A stretch of 64,000 bases of DNA from NCBI GenBank assembly GCA_030038475.1, contig JASHOU010000123.1, positions 1 to 64,000 of the forward strand, given 5' to 3'. Source of the DNA: Terriglobales bacterium. GTDB lineage: Bacteria; Acidobacteriota; Terriglobia; Terriglobales; Acidobacteriaceae. This document shows, piece after piece, positions 39,840-48,636 of this stretch (the first letter of the stretch is position 1; every line of letters starts with the position of its first letter). The notes under the pieces are model-generated. The model was not told the origin of the DNA and searched no databases. It saw nothing but the letters and a program-made list of their open reading frames with translations. The translations under genes were made by a program, and so were the position numbers.

Positions 39840-41255
39840 GTGCACGACTCACAATTCGACGTTCTGATCGTTGGTGGCGGGTTTAGCGGCACAATGCTGG
39901 CCGTACACTTGCTGCGCAGCTCTTCGTCCTTGTCCGTCGCCATCGTCGACCGTGGGGCGTTGCCGGGGCGAGGCCTCGCCTATAGCAGCCCGCATCGATT
40001 TCACCTGCTTAATGTACCCGCGGGCGAGATGAGCGCATGGCCCCACGCACCCGACGATTTCCTGCGCTGGGCGCGAACCCACTACGATCCCGCCGTGCAA
40101 TCGCGCAGTTTCCCTCCGCGCTCTGTTTACGGCGCGTATGTGGCCAGTTTATTGGAAGCAACCCTGGCCGACGGCGGTCGCGAGCGTTTTCAATGGATTC
40201 AGGACGAGGCGCTTTCGCTGCATCGTCGCAAAGGGAAATTTGGTATCCAAACGAAGGTAGGCGCTGAAATCTTGGCGCGGGCGGTGGTGCTGGCCACCGG
40301 AAATTTTCCGCCCGCCAACCCCAGCGTGCCCGGACTGCAAACCTCAACCGGCCTGTATTTCCAGTTTCCGTGGGACAGCGCTGCCCTGAACAACCTTCCA
40401 ACCGGCGGCAGTGTTTTGCTGATTGGTTCGGGACTCACCAGCGTCGACCTCATCATGACGCTCAAATCGAAGGGGTTCCGCGGGGTGATTCATGTGATTT
40501 CGCGGCAGGGATTGTTTCCACGGTCGCGCCGGCACGAACGCCAGGACGAGTCTTGGCCTTTGTTCTGGAACGAAAAATCTCCCCGAACTGTGCGTGGCTT
40601 GCTGCGGTTAATTCGTCAACAGGTACAAGCGGCAGCCGACCGGGGCATCGACTGGCGGGAGGTGATCGACAGCCTTCGACCGGTTACACAGGACATTTGG
40701 CGCACCTTTCCGCTCCAGGAGCGGAAAAGATTTCTGCGCCATGTCCGTGCCTATTGGGATGTGCATCGTCACCGCGTCGCACCCGAAATCGGTGACGTAC
40801 TCGTCGACATGCAGAATGACGGGCAAGTCCGCTTGCATATGGGAGCGATTACGCGATTCTCCGCGGACCGCGAACGTGCCGAGGTACATTACTGGGATCG
40901 GAAGAGCCGCAGTGAGAAAACGTTGCACGCCAGCCGCGTGATCAATTGTTCGGGATCCGAATCCGATTGCCGCCGTATCGATGAGTCGTTTATCACTAGT
41001 TTGTTCGTGCAGGGATTCGCGCGGCCCGATCCTCTTTTTTTGGGCCTCAACGTCGATGGCAACGGTGCATTGATTGATTACCAGGACATTCCGTCTGATC
41101 GGTTGTACGCCATCGGACCGACCCGCAAAGGATGTCTGTGGGAGACCACGACCGTGCCCGAGATTCGCGTCCAAGCCGCCGCTTTGGCAGAACATTTAGC
41201 GGGCGCGCTCGGGCACAGCCGTGGCAGGTCTCGAGGTGTTCTCAGAACTGCCTAG
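39840..41255 (+). CDS. FAD/NAD(P)-binding protein of the sulfur island
   Basis: A 471-residue flavoprotein starting with GTG at 39840. The N-terminal FAD motif is VLIVGGGFSGTM, and LLNVPAGEMSAWPH follows. A second dinucleotide-binding motif (LLIGSGLTSVDLIMTL, about 195-210) should bind NAD(P)H. This is the wording of the FAD-NAD(P)-binding family PF13454, which often sits in gene sets for scavenging organosulfur compounds. It may reduce flavin for the nearby monooxygenases or oxidise a sulfur compound itself. It has its own sigma-54 promoter. Confidence 0.82.
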   Translation: MHDSQFDVLIVGGGFSGTMLAVHLLRSSSSLSVAIVDRGALPGRGLAYSSPHRFHLLNVPAGEMSAWPHAPDDFLRWARTHYDPAVQSRSFPPRSVYGAYVASLLEATLADGGRERFQWIQDEALSLHRRKGKFGIQTKVGAEILARAVVLATGNFPPANPSVPGLQTSTGLYFQFPWDSAALNNLPTGGSVLLIGSGLTSVDLIMTLKSKGFRGVIHVISRQGLFPRSRRHERQDESWPLFWNEKSPRTVRGLLRLIRQQVQAAADRGIDWREVIDSLRPVTQDIWRTFPLQERKRFLRHVRAYWDVHRHRVAPEIGDVLVDMQNDGQVRLHMGAITRFSADRERAEVHYWDRKSRSEKTLHASRVINCSGSESDCRRIDESFITSLFVQGFARPDPLFLGLNVDGNGALIDYQDIPSDRLYAIGPTRKGCLWETTTVPEIRVQAAALAEHLAGALGHSRGRSRGVLRTA

Positions 41256-41301
41256 TCGGGGTCGCTCTGCAACATTTGCGCGCGGTTGTCCTAAGCCTGG
41301 G

Positions 41302-41329
41302 CTTTTACCACTGATCTTTTACCACCGAT
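41302..41329. repeat. Two 14-nt copies (2 x 7) across the ssuB stop
   Basis: CTTTTACCACTGAT is followed directly by CTTTTACCACCGAT, one base different. The array sits at the convergent ends of the FAD protein and ssuB genes and includes the ssuB stop codon. Confidence 0.65.
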
Positions 41330-42170
41330 CCTCGACAACCCTCCGGCGTTGAAGCACACGGCCAAGTATGCGTTCTTCAAGCGCGGCAAAGCGGGTGCCG
41401 CCGCGAGTTCGTGGTCGGGGTATGTTTACGACTTCATCCAAGGCGACACAGCCTCCCTCAATCAGGATGACGCGGTCCGCCAGACTTATGGCCTCGGCAA
41501 CGTCATGAGTTACTAGCATTGCCGTAAAACCGCGGCTTCGCCAAATGTCTTCGATGAGTTGTTGCATTTCGATGCGAGTGAGCGCGTCCAACGAACCAAG
41601 CGGTTCATCGAGAAGCAGCAAATTGGGATCATGGACCAGAGCGCGAGCCAGTGCGACCCGCTGACGCTGCCCGCCCGATAAGGTAGCAGGCCAGTCGCCG
41701 GCTCGTTCTGCCAGACCAACTTGCGCCAGGACTTTTCGCGCCTGCGGGATGAGTGCAGGCTCCAGGCCGAGCATGACGTTGGGAAGGACTCGTCTCCACG
41801 GCAGGAGGCGAGAATCCTGGAACATGACCCGAACATCAGGACGAGCTTCAGGACGAACAGCAGAACGAACAGGCGGCCGGAGATCGGGCTTGCCGTCGTG
41901 CTTTCTGGCGTGTTCTGCCACGTTGCCCAGGGTAATGGTTCCGGCCTGCGGCGTTTCCAAACCAACGACTGAACGCAGTAGAGTACTTTTGCCACATCCG
42001 CTGCGGCCGACAATGGCGACAAACTCACCGGCGGAAATCTCAATGTCAAAGTTTTCCAGCACCGTGCGTCCACCGAAGGCAATGCTGACACTCTGGATTC
42101 TGACTGAGACGCCACGCGAGCAGCGCCGGTCCCCAGTCGCGATCTCTCCCGAACTGCAAGTGACAGGCAA
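41319..42170 (-). CDS. ssuB: Sulfonate/taurine-type ABC transporter ATP-binding protein (system 1)
   Basis: A 283-residue ATPase. Walker A is GRSGCGKST, the Q-loop [13 protein letters not shown] is of SsuB type, the signature is [16 protein letters not shown], and Walker B is LLLLDEP with H-loop THD. An insert of about 30 Arg/Pro-rich residues lies before the Q-loop (near 85-115). The likely start is TTG at 42170 with GAGG upstream, ten bases after the permease stop. It energises the permease encoded just upstream. Confidence 0.9.
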   Translation of the reverse strand: MPVTCSSGEIATGDRRCSRGVSVRIQSVSIAFGGRTVLENFDIEISAGEFVAIVGRSGCGKSTLLRSVVGLETPQAGTITLGNVAEHARKHDGKPDLRPPVRSAVRPEARPDVRVMFQDSRLLPWRRVLPNVMLGLEPALIPQARKVLAQVGLAERAGDWPATLSGGQRQRVALARALVHDPNLLLLDEPLGSLDALTRIEMQQLIEDIWRSRGFTAMLVTHDVAEAISLADRVILIEGGCVALDEVVNIPRPRTRGGTRFAALEERILGRVLQRRRVVEDRW

Positions 42171-42179
42171 AGTGATCCT

Positions 42180-42995
42180 CTATCGTGCCCTCTGATATGC
42201 CGGATTCCAGCGCAACCAGTAGCGTTCCAATCCTTTCGCCAGAAGGTCGGCGAGCTTCCCTAAAACCGCATAAAGCAAAATGCCGACCACCATGACGTCC
42301 GTCTGCATGAATTCACGTGCGTTCATCGTCATATAGCCAATCCCCGAGCGCGCTGAAATGGTTTCGGCAACGATCAAGATCACCCACATTAGCCCGAGAG
42401 AGAAGCGCACGCCTACGAGAATCGACGGCAACGCTCCGGGCAGAATGATCTCGCGGTACAAAGGCCAGCCCGACAGGCCATAAGTTCGCCCCATTTCCAG
42501 AAGTCCGCGATCGACGGAGCGAATCCCGTGAAAGGTGTTGATGTAGACAGGGAAAAAAACGCCCAGCGAGACCAAAAAAAGCTTGGCCGATTCGTCGATG
42601 CCGAACCACAGAATGACCAGAGGAATGAGCGCCAGGGGAGGAATGTTGCGAACCATTTGAATGGTGGTATCGAGTAGAGTCTCAGCCCAATGCAGTGAAC
42701 CGGTGAGTAATCCAAGTACAAGTCCAAGGCCGCCGCCCATGGCGAAACCTGCCAAGGCGCGCAGAGTGCTGACCCGGACATGCATCCACAATTCGCCAGA
42801 GGCGCTGAGCGCGATGAATGAACTCACCACCGCCCGTGGTGAGGGCAGGAAGCGGCTGGGCAGGATCCCCGCGGAGGATGCCGATTGCCAAACCATCAAC
42901 AGCAAAATCGGTACGACCCAAGGCAAGGCTTGCTTCGCCAGAACACTCGGCCGAAGTTGGGTCTTCCAGGCAGGACTTTTCTGACGCTCGCTCAT
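42180..42995 (-). CDS. ssuC: Sulfonate-type ABC transporter permease (system 1)
   Basis: A 271-residue inner-membrane permease with six helices. The coupling motif is EMGRTYGLSGWPLYREIILPGALPSILVGVRFSLG, the EAA loop that contacts the ATPase. The best matches in wording are SsuC/TauC. It starts at the ATG at 42995, which is embedded in a heptad repeat. It lies between ssuA and ssuB of the same transcript. Confidence 0.92.
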   Translation of the reverse strand: MSERQKSPAWKTQLRPSVLAKQALPWVVPILLLMVWQSASSAGILPSRFLPSPRAVVSSFIALSASGELWMHVRVSTLRALAGFAMGGGLGLVLGLLTGSLHWAETLLDTTIQMVRNIPPLALIPLVILWFGIDESAKLFLVSLGVFFPVYINTFHGIRSVDRGLLEMGRTYGLSGWPLYREIILPGALPSILVGVRFSLGLMWVILIVAETISARSGIGYMTMNAREFMQTDVMVVGILLYAVLGKLADLLAKGLERYWLRWNPAYQRAR

Positions 42996-43041
42996 GGTTC
43001 CTCTTTCATGGTTCGTCGCTCATAGTTCCTCGTTCAGCGTT
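42993..43041. repeat. Seven adjacent heptads filling the ssuA-ssuC gap
   Basis: From 42993 every seventh base restarts a C-initial word that mostly ends in TT (CATGGTT, CCTCTTT, and so on). CATGGTT occurs twice, with CATAGTT as a variant. The array includes the ssuC start codon and the ssuA stop codon, so the whole 38-bp spacer is repeat. Confidence 0.7.
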
Positions 43042-44017
43042 TAGCCTGGGTTCCCGTCGACGCCCCCTGCAAGGTCGCATCTCGGACATTAATGTGCTTG
43101 GGAATTAACTTGAGGTCGTAGAATGCGTCCGCGATTCTTTGTTGCTCCGCCAGCACAGTATCGCTGACTGGCATGACCCCGTAGCCGCCCCGCGAAACTG
43201 CCAACTCAAGCGTCGCTTGATCCAAACCGATCTGCGGTTGCAGCGCTGCGGCTGCCTCCTTTGGATTTGTTTTCGCCCACTGATCTACACTTGCCAACTC
43301 CTCCGTGACGATCGCAACCACATCTGCCCGTTTCGTGGCGTAGGATCGGGAAGCAAGAAAGAACTGGTGATTGCTGACTACACCGTTGCCATCGGCGAGA
43401 ATGCGAGCGCCGGTTTGCCTTTGCGCGGCGGCAAGAAACGGCTCCCAGATCGCCCACGCGTCCACGCTGCCGCGCTCGAAAGCGGCTCGTGCATCCGCCG
43501 GCGTCAGGAAAATTGTGTCTATGTCTGTGTACCGCACGCCTGCCTTTTCCAACAGTTTGACCAGCAGAAAGTGAACGTTGGAGCCTTTGTTGAGCGCCAC
43601 TTTCTTGCCCTTGAGTTCGGCGACCGTCTTGATGGGCGAATCCTTGGGAACCACGATGGCCTCAGCCGCCGAAGCGGGCGGCTCGTTTGCGACGTAAACC
43701 AGATCCGCTCCGGCGGCCTGGGCGAAGATGGGCGGAGCCTCGCCCACCGTCCCGAAGTCGATGCTTCCCACGTTCAGACCTTCGAGCAATTGCGGACCGG
43801 CCGGAAATTCGGTCCATTTGACCTCAACGTGCAGCGGAGCCAGCCGTTTCTCCAAACTACCGCGAGCTTTCAGCAGCACCAGTGTGCCGTATTTCTGGTA
43901 TCCGATTCGTAGGACGTTATCGGCGCTCTGGGCCGAAGCAAATTGCGCTAAAGCCATTAGGACCAGGACAGGTGCCACGATCGTGCTGTGAAACATTACC
44001 GCTAGAGAATTGCGCAT
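43034..44017 (-). CDS. ssuA: Aliphatic sulfonate ABC transporter substrate-binding protein (system 1)
   Basis: A 327-residue periplasmic binding protein with a signal peptide (1-29, ending FASAQ). The body shows the NMT1/SsuA fold: LRIGYQKYGTLVLLKARGSLE, DFGTVGEAPPIFAQAAG, LKGKKVALNKGSNVHFLLVKLLE and SVDAWAIWEPFLAA. These match SsuA closely. It follows the SfnB-like gene by 40 bp, and ssuC and ssuB come after it, giving one operon of four genes. Confidence 0.93.
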   Translation of the reverse strand: MRNSLAVMFHSTIVAPVLVLMALAQFASAQSADNVLRIGYQKYGTLVLLKARGSLEKRLAPLHVEVKWTEFPAGPQLLEGLNVGSIDFGTVGEAPPIFAQAAGADLVYVANEPPASAAEAIVVPKDSPIKTVAELKGKKVALNKGSNVHFLLVKLLEKAGVRYTDIDTIFLTPADARAAFERGSVDAWAIWEPFLAAAQRQTGARILADGNGVVSNHQFFLASRSYATKRADVVAIVTEELASVDQWAKTNPKEAAAALQPQIGLDQATLELAVSRGGYGVMPVSDTVLAEQQRIADAFYDLKLIPKHINVRDATLQGASTGTQAKR

Positions 44018-44057
44018 AAGTCTGAGCCCTTAGTCGATCTTGTTCTACGAATAATGT

Positions 44058-45263
44058 TCAGGAATAAAATGAGGGCTTCGGAAGCCGGCGATTCAATGCC
44101 CAGTCTCCCAGCTCACGAATCTTGTAATCGACCGGATCATGCAACGTGTGAGTGCGCAGGTTGCGCCAGAAGCGATCGATCCTGGCGGGGCCGGCGGCGG
44201 CGCGCGCTCCCATTACTTCGAACATCCGGCTGGTGATCTCCAGGCCGACCTTGCTGGTGGTCACCTTCGAAGCTGCCACGTCCAGCGTGCACTTGCCACG
44301 CTGATTTTCAGTGATCGCGTCTCCGCTCTCCCAGGCTCGCTGCAGAGACTCTCCCGCGATGTCTGTGAGGGCTTGCGCTCCCTGAACGCTGACAAAGAAA
44401 TTTCCGTAATTCGCCAGAATGTACGGATCATCCGTGGCACTCTGCGCAGTTGATGTAATCCATGGCCTGGTTTGCGCCAGAGTGTAGTTGCGCGATTCCT
44501 CCAGCGCCCCTTCGGCAATTCCCAGAAAAATGTTGCTGAGAATCAACTGCGCAATGCACGAACGCAAGGACGCCCTGATGCTCCCCAGCGGGCCGGGCGT
44601 CTTCAAGAACTCTTCCTGTCCGGCGGCCACATCGCAGAACTCCACGGTTCCGCTGTCGGTCTGCCGCTGTCCCATCGCATCCCAGTCGTCGAGAATGCGA
44701 ATCCCTGGCCGGTCAGATGGTATCGCGGCCACCACGAACTTTTCGTCTACGGAGCGAATCGCGGAGACGATCAGCATGTCGGAGTCGACCGCGCCGGAAC
44801 AAAAACTCTTGCGCCCGTTGATGAGGTACCCCACACCGCACTTGGACGTAAGGCTTGTACGCTTGTCGAGCGGATTGAGCGCGTTGCCCCAGAACCATTG
44901 ATTGCGCACGGTTTCAGAAAAGAGCTCTTCGGTCTGTGCCCAGGATCCGTAAAGCGACACGGAAGCCAGCATGAGATGCTGAAAGCCGAACAGATGGGCA
45001 ATCGAACTATCGACACGGGCGAAGACTCGTATGAGTTTCATCGTGTCCGGCCATTCCATTCCCCAACCGCCCAACTCCGCCGGAATCGTCACGTTGAGTA
45101 GTCCGCTCGCGCGCAACAGGTCTCTCTCAATCTTTGCCGTGCCGCCTCGCTTATCGCGTTCAACGGCGGTTTGAGCAAATGCCGCTGTCAATTGATCGGC
45201 AATCTCGAAAGCATGTTGCCGGGGCGGAACGTTAACTGCGATGTGATTCATCGTAGAAAGCAC
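44058..45263 (-). CDS. SfnB/DszC-like flavin-dependent monooxygenase (acyl-CoA dehydrogenase fold)
   Basis: A 401-residue enzyme of the acyl-CoA dehydrogenase superfamily in the sulfur-acquisition branch (SfnB, DszC). The N-terminal helical domain, the middle beta domain (WFWGNALNPLDKRT, YLINGRKSFCSGAVDSDMLIV) and the C-terminal four-helix bundle are all present. The catalytic Glu of acyl-CoA dehydrogenases is not obvious, as expected for oxygenases. GTG at 45263 is chosen since GGAGG lies six bases upstream. It probably oxidises a sulfone, sulfoxide or thiophene-type compound with reduced flavin, feeding SsuD. It is first in the operon with ssuACB. Confidence 0.85.
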   Translation of the reverse strand: MLSTMNHIAVNVPPRQHAFEIADQLTAAFAQTAVERDKRGGTAKIERDLLRASGLLNVTIPAELGGWGMEWPDTMKLIRVFARVDSSIAHLFGFQHLMLASVSLYGSWAQTEELFSETVRNQWFWGNALNPLDKRTSLTSKCGVGYLINGRKSFCSGAVDSDMLIVSAIRSVDEKFVVAAIPSDRPGIRILDDWDAMGQRQTDSGTVEFCDVAAGQEEFLKTPGPLGSIRASLRSCIAQLILSNIFLGIAEGALEESRNYTLAQTRPWITSTAQSATDDPYILANYGNFFVSVQGAQALTDIAGESLQRAWESGDAITENQRGKCTLDVAASKVTTSKVGLEITSRMFEVMGARAAAGPARIDRFWRNLRTHTLHDPVDYKIRELGDWALNRRLPKPSFYS

Positions 45264-45348
45264 TACAGTCCTCCTGTGTCGTCAGGCGTGTGACGCCATA
45301 TCGCGCGCAGATGCCCACTGCTGCCCCAGCAGCACCTCTGCTGAATTG

Positions 45349-45366
45349 GTGTTGCTATAGCAACAC
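45349..45366. promoter_or_regulatory. 18-bp perfect palindrome, candidate activator site
   Basis: GTGTTGCTATAGCAACAC is its own reverse complement. It sits in the divergent region, with its edge 80 bp upstream of the -24 box of the ssuD promoter. That is the distance at which enhancer-binding proteins such as the SfnR-like regulator normally bind. GTTGC/GCAAC half-sites recur upstream of the sigma-54 promoter at 39763. Confidence 0.65.
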
Positions 45367-45445
45367 ACCCCGATTGACCGAACGGCCTGACAATCCCCGT
45401 AACCGCGTGAAACTTGAAATTCATGGACATAGCCGCACTCCTCTG

Positions 45446-45464
45446 TTGGCAAGACAATTGCCAA
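45446..45464. promoter_or_regulatory. Sigma-54 promoter that reads in both directions
   Basis: TTGGCAAGACAATTGCCAA has perfect arms TTGGCAA/TTGCCAA. On the plus strand GG (45448-45449) and GC (45460-45461) are ten bases apart, as sigma-54 requires. The minus strand gives the same spacing and also TTGGCA with TTGCC. It lies 41 bp before ssuD and 183 bp before the SfnB-like gene, so one site could drive both operons. Confidence 0.7.
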
Positions 45465-45504
45465 AGCTCAGATGGAACTCAGTCCCGGAAAGAGATCGCT
45501 AAAC

Positions 45505-46671
45505 ATGGAAGTATTCTGGTTCTTACCAACTCACGGCGACGGTCGCTACCTTGGAAGTGCCGAGCAGGCCCGAACCGTCAACTACGGATACTTGAAGCAA
45601 ATTGCTCTAGCCGCCGATCAGCTTGGCTTTCAAGGCGTGCTACTGCCTACCGGCCGGTCGTGTGAAGACGCGTGGGTCGTTGCGTCAACTCTGGTCCCGG
45701 TAACCACTAGGCTGAAGTTCCTGGTCGCGATTCGTCCCGGCATTACTTCTCCCACGGCTGCCGCGCGAATGGCCGCAACGTTCGACCGGCTGTCCGAGGG
45801 ACGGCTGCTGATTAACGTCGTTACGGGCGGCGACCCAGATGAAGCGCTCGGCGACGGCGTTTTTCTTACTCACGATCAGCGCTATGAAGTGACGGAGGAA
45901 TTTCTCCAGATATGGCGTGAGGCAGTCGGGGGCAACGCAATTACGTTGAAAGGTAAGCATCTCCACGTAGAGAACGCGAAGGTCTTGTATCCGTCAGTGC
46001 AAAAGCCACATCCCCCGCTCTACTTCGGGGGATCTTCCAAGGTTGCTTATGGGTTGGCGGCGCGGCAGGTCGATGTTTATCTCACCTGGGGTGAACCGCC
46101 ACAGGCGGTTGAAGAAAAGGTTGCGACAGTTCGGCGTCTGGCTGAGGAAGAGGGTCGCTCCGTGCGCTTCGGCATTCGCCTGCACGTCATTGTTCGGGAA
46201 ACGGCGCAGGAAGCGTGGGACGCAGCGAACGATCTGATTCGTTACGTCGACGACGACACGATTGCCCGCGCACAAAAAACATTCGCGCGATTCGATTCCG
46301 AAGGCCAGCGCCGCATGGCGGAGTTGCATCGCGGCGGTCGCGAAAAACTGGAAGTAAGTCCCAATCTCTGGGCAGGCGTGGGCCTCGTGCGCGGAGGCGC
46401 CGGCACAGCGCTGGTTGGCGATCCAGCCACGGTGGCGAAAAGAATGCAGGAGTACGCCGAACTGGGAATTGAGACGTTCATTCTTTCCGGTTATCCGCAC
46501 CTTGAAGAGGCGTATCGCGTGGCTGATTTGCTGTTTCCACATCTGCCGGTTTCGTCGTCGAAATCGGAGAAATCGGTTGGCAACATCACTGGCCCGTTCG
46601 GAGAACTGGTCGCGAACGAATATCTACCGCGCACGACCGCGGCGGCGCCGGTGCCGGCGCAACAGAGTTAG
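45505..46671 (+). CDS. ssuD: FMNH2-dependent alkanesulfonate monooxygenase
   Basis: SsuD-type enzyme of the luciferase-like family that releases sulfite from alkanesulfonates, using reduced FMN and oxygen. The 388-residue protein begins [17 protein letters not shown], as in SsuD. It contains [48 protein letters not shown] and [17 protein letters not shown], and ends with the family's PHLPVSS region. It starts at the ATG at 45505 behind AAAGAGA. No dedicated flavin reductase SsuE is adjacent; the FAD/NAD(P) protein of the island may serve. Confidence 0.94.
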   Translation: MEVFWFLPTHGDGRYLGSAEQARTVNYGYLKQIALAADQLGFQGVLLPTGRSCEDAWVVASTLVPVTTRLKFLVAIRPGITSPTAAARMAATFDRLSEGRLLINVVTGGDPDEALGDGVFLTHDQRYEVTEEFLQIWREAVGGNAITLKGKHLHVENAKVLYPSVQKPHPPLYFGGSSKVAYGLAARQVDVYLTWGEPPQAVEEKVATVRRLAEEEGRSVRFGIRLHVIVRETAQEAWDAANDLIRYVDDDTIARAQKTFARFDSEGQRRMAELHRGGREKLEVSPNLWAGVGLVRGGAGTALVGDPATVAKRMQEYAELGIETFILSGYPHLEEAYRVADLLFPHLPVSSSKSEKSVGNITGPFGELVANEYLPRTTAAAPVPAQQS

Positions 46672-46722
46672 CCACGAGCGGCATCCGGTTTCATCTTCCG
46701 CACGATCCACAGAGGAGGAAAG

Positions 46723-47748
46723 TTGAGCAATCAGAAGTTGAACAATCAGAAGAGGCCGAGGCTCGCGCTTCTGGTCGCTGTTTTGATCATTATTAACGCG
46801 GCGATGTCGGCGAGTTGCAGCCGCAGGGCTTCTGTTAAGCCCGCGATCATCAGGCTCGACTATGCCTATTACAACCCCGTGAGCCTGGTGCTGAAGGATA
46901 AGAAGTTTCTGGAGCAGGATCTCGCCAGTGATGGCATTTCGGTTGAATGGACACAGAGCTTGGGCAGCAACAAAGCGTTGGAATTGCTGAACAGCAAGAG
47001 CGTCGACTTTGGGTCGACGGCTGGGGCCGCGGCGCTCATCGGAAAAGCGAACGGCAATCCGATCAAAGCTATCTATGTCTACTCCCGTCCCGAGTGGACC
47101 GCTCTGGTCGTTCGCAAAGACTCTTCCATCACGAAAGTCGCAGATCTCAAAGGCAAGAAAGTGGCCGTGACGCGCGGGACCGACCCCCACATATTCTTAT
47201 TGCGCGCGCTCCACGAATCAGGGCTGACGGAAAAAGATATTGAGATGGTGGTGCTGCAGCATCCCGACGGGAGAATTGCACTCGAAAAAGGAGACGTGGA
47301 TGCCTGGGCCGGTCTGGACCCGATGATGGCGCAAACCGAGTTGCAGAGTGGCTCTCGGCTTTTCTATCGGAACGTGAACTTCAACAGCTACGGTGTACTC
47401 AACGTGCGCGAAGAGTTTGCCCGCCAATATCCAGCGTATGTCGAGCGCGTGCTGACAGCCTATGAGAAGGCTCGTCTCTGGGCCCTTCGGAACCCCGAAG
47501 AATTCCGCAAATTATTTGCCACCGACGCCAAGCTCGATGATTCTGTCGTCACGAAAGTTCTGGAGCGCACAGACCTCACCAATTCGACGATTGGAGACAA
47601 CCAGCGACAGGTGATTATCGCCAGCGGCGACGTGCTGAAGCAAAACAACGTGATCGATAGTGGCGGTGATGTGAATGCAACTGTGAACAGTCTGATCGAT
47701 CCTCAGTATGTGCGAGACGTGGTCAACAAAAACCTGGCTCAGAAATGA
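46723..47748 (+). CDS. ssuA: Sulfonate-type ABC transporter substrate-binding protein (system 2)
   Basis: A 341-residue binding protein starting with TTG at 46723, since GAGGAGG is seven bases upstream. The first 15 bases are duplicated in tandem, so residues 1-10 repeat (SNQKLNNQK). A hydrophobic signal (LALLVAVLIIINAAMSASC) ends in a Cys that could be a lipobox. The fold motifs are RLDYAYYNPVSLVLKDKK, DFGSTAGAAALIGKA and LKGKKVAVTRGTDPHIFLLRALHE. It is clearly different from the SBP of system 1, so the two transporters probably take different substrates. Confidence 0.9.
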   Translation: MSNQKLNNQKRPRLALLVAVLIIINAAMSASCSRRASVKPAIIRLDYAYYNPVSLVLKDKKFLEQDLASDGISVEWTQSLGSNKALELLNSKSVDFGSTAGAAALIGKANGNPIKAIYVYSRPEWTALVVRKDSSITKVADLKGKKVAVTRGTDPHIFLLRALHESGLTEKDIEMVVLQHPDGRIALEKGDVDAWAGLDPMMAQTELQSGSRLFYRNVNFNSYGVLNVREEFARQYPAYVERVLTAYEKARLWALRNPEEFRKLFATDAKLDDSVVTKVLERTDLTNSTIGDNQRQVIIASGDVLKQNNVIDSGGDVNATVNSLIDPQYVRDVVNKNLAQK

Positions 47749-48584
47749 GCACCGCGGAGCAGAACCGAAGGCTCGTGCGCAAAGGATCTACTGCGGAATT
47801 AACGGCCAAAGCGCCGAAAAACATCGGACGAATCCATATTCCAGATCGGCTTCTGGGCTGGATCATTCCTGTGAGCGTGCTGCTCGTGTGGCAACTCCTC
47901 GCGCGCCTCGGGGTGCTTCCCGCTAATTGGCTGCCTGCGCCGACGATCGTCGGCCAAACAATCTATCAGTTAACCGTTGCGGGCGACTTGTTGAAGCACG
48001 TGGGAATTACTATCGCCCGCGTGGGGGTTGGATTTCTGCTCGGAGCGAGCGCAGGCACGCTTTTCGGCGGTCTTACTGGTTACTTGCCAGTGGCGCGCAA
48101 ACTATTGGATCCCACATTGCAGGCGTTGCGAAGCGTTCCTTCCATAGCGTGGGTTCCACTCTTCTTGTTGTGGCTGGGTATTGGAGAGACCTCGAAAATT
48201 ACTCTGATCGCCCTCGGTGCGTTCTTTCCCGTTTATCTGAATCTCTCGCTTGCCATGCGTCACGTCGATCCAAAGTTGCTTGAGGTTGGCAAGTTATACC
48301 GGCTTAGCAGTTTTCAAATGGTGCGCCGACTGATTCTTCCGGCCGCCTTGCCCGAATACATCGTCGGGCTTCGCAGCGGATTGGGCCTGGCGTGGATGTT
48401 TGTCGTTGCGGCAGAGCTTTTGGGGGCGAGCAGCGGGATCGGATATCTCATGGTGGACGGCGAGATGACGGGTCGCGCTGGCGTCATCTTAGCCAGCGTG
48501 ATACTTTTCGCCATCTGCGGCAAAACGACCGACTGGATGATGAATGCGGCCGGCCGCAGGCTTCTCGGCCACAGAGCCCGCTAA
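47745..48584 (+). CDS. ssuC: Sulfonate-type ABC transporter permease (system 2)
   Basis: A 279-residue permease with six membrane helices. The EAA loop is EVGKLYRLSSFQMVRRLILPAALPEYIVGLRSGLG. The ATG overlaps the stop of the binding-protein gene by four bases (ATGA), indicating translational coupling. The first 40 residues are a polar cytoplasmic extension. Confidence 0.92.
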   Translation: MSTAEQNRRLVRKGSTAELTAKAPKNIGRIHIPDRLLGWIIPVSVLLVWQLLARLGVLPANWLPAPTIVGQTIYQLTVAGDLLKHVGITIARVGVGFLLGASAGTLFGGLTGYLPVARKLLDPTLQALRSVPSIAWVPLFLLWLGIGETSKITLIALGAFFPVYLNLSLAMRHVDPKLLEVGKLYRLSSFQMVRRLILPAALPEYIVGLRSGLGLAWMFVVAAELLGASSGIGYLMVDGEMTGRAGVILASVILFAICGKTTDWMMNAAGRRLLGHRAR

Positions 48585-48636
48585 CCCACACTCGGTGAGG
48601 CTCATTCCACCGGCCTCGGCGAGAGCAATTCAACGT

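Noticed and set aside
40608-41195. 195-codon minus-strand frame inside the FAD/NAD(P) protein gene
   Set aside because: It overlaps a protein with two clear dinucleotide-binding motifs and has no independent start signal.
45297-45340. A separate sigma-54 promoter for the SfnB-like operon (GG-N10-GC on the minus strand within this stretch)
   Set aside because: Only the dinucleotide spacing fits; the conserved TGGC and TTGC bases are missing. The symmetric site at 45446 is far better.
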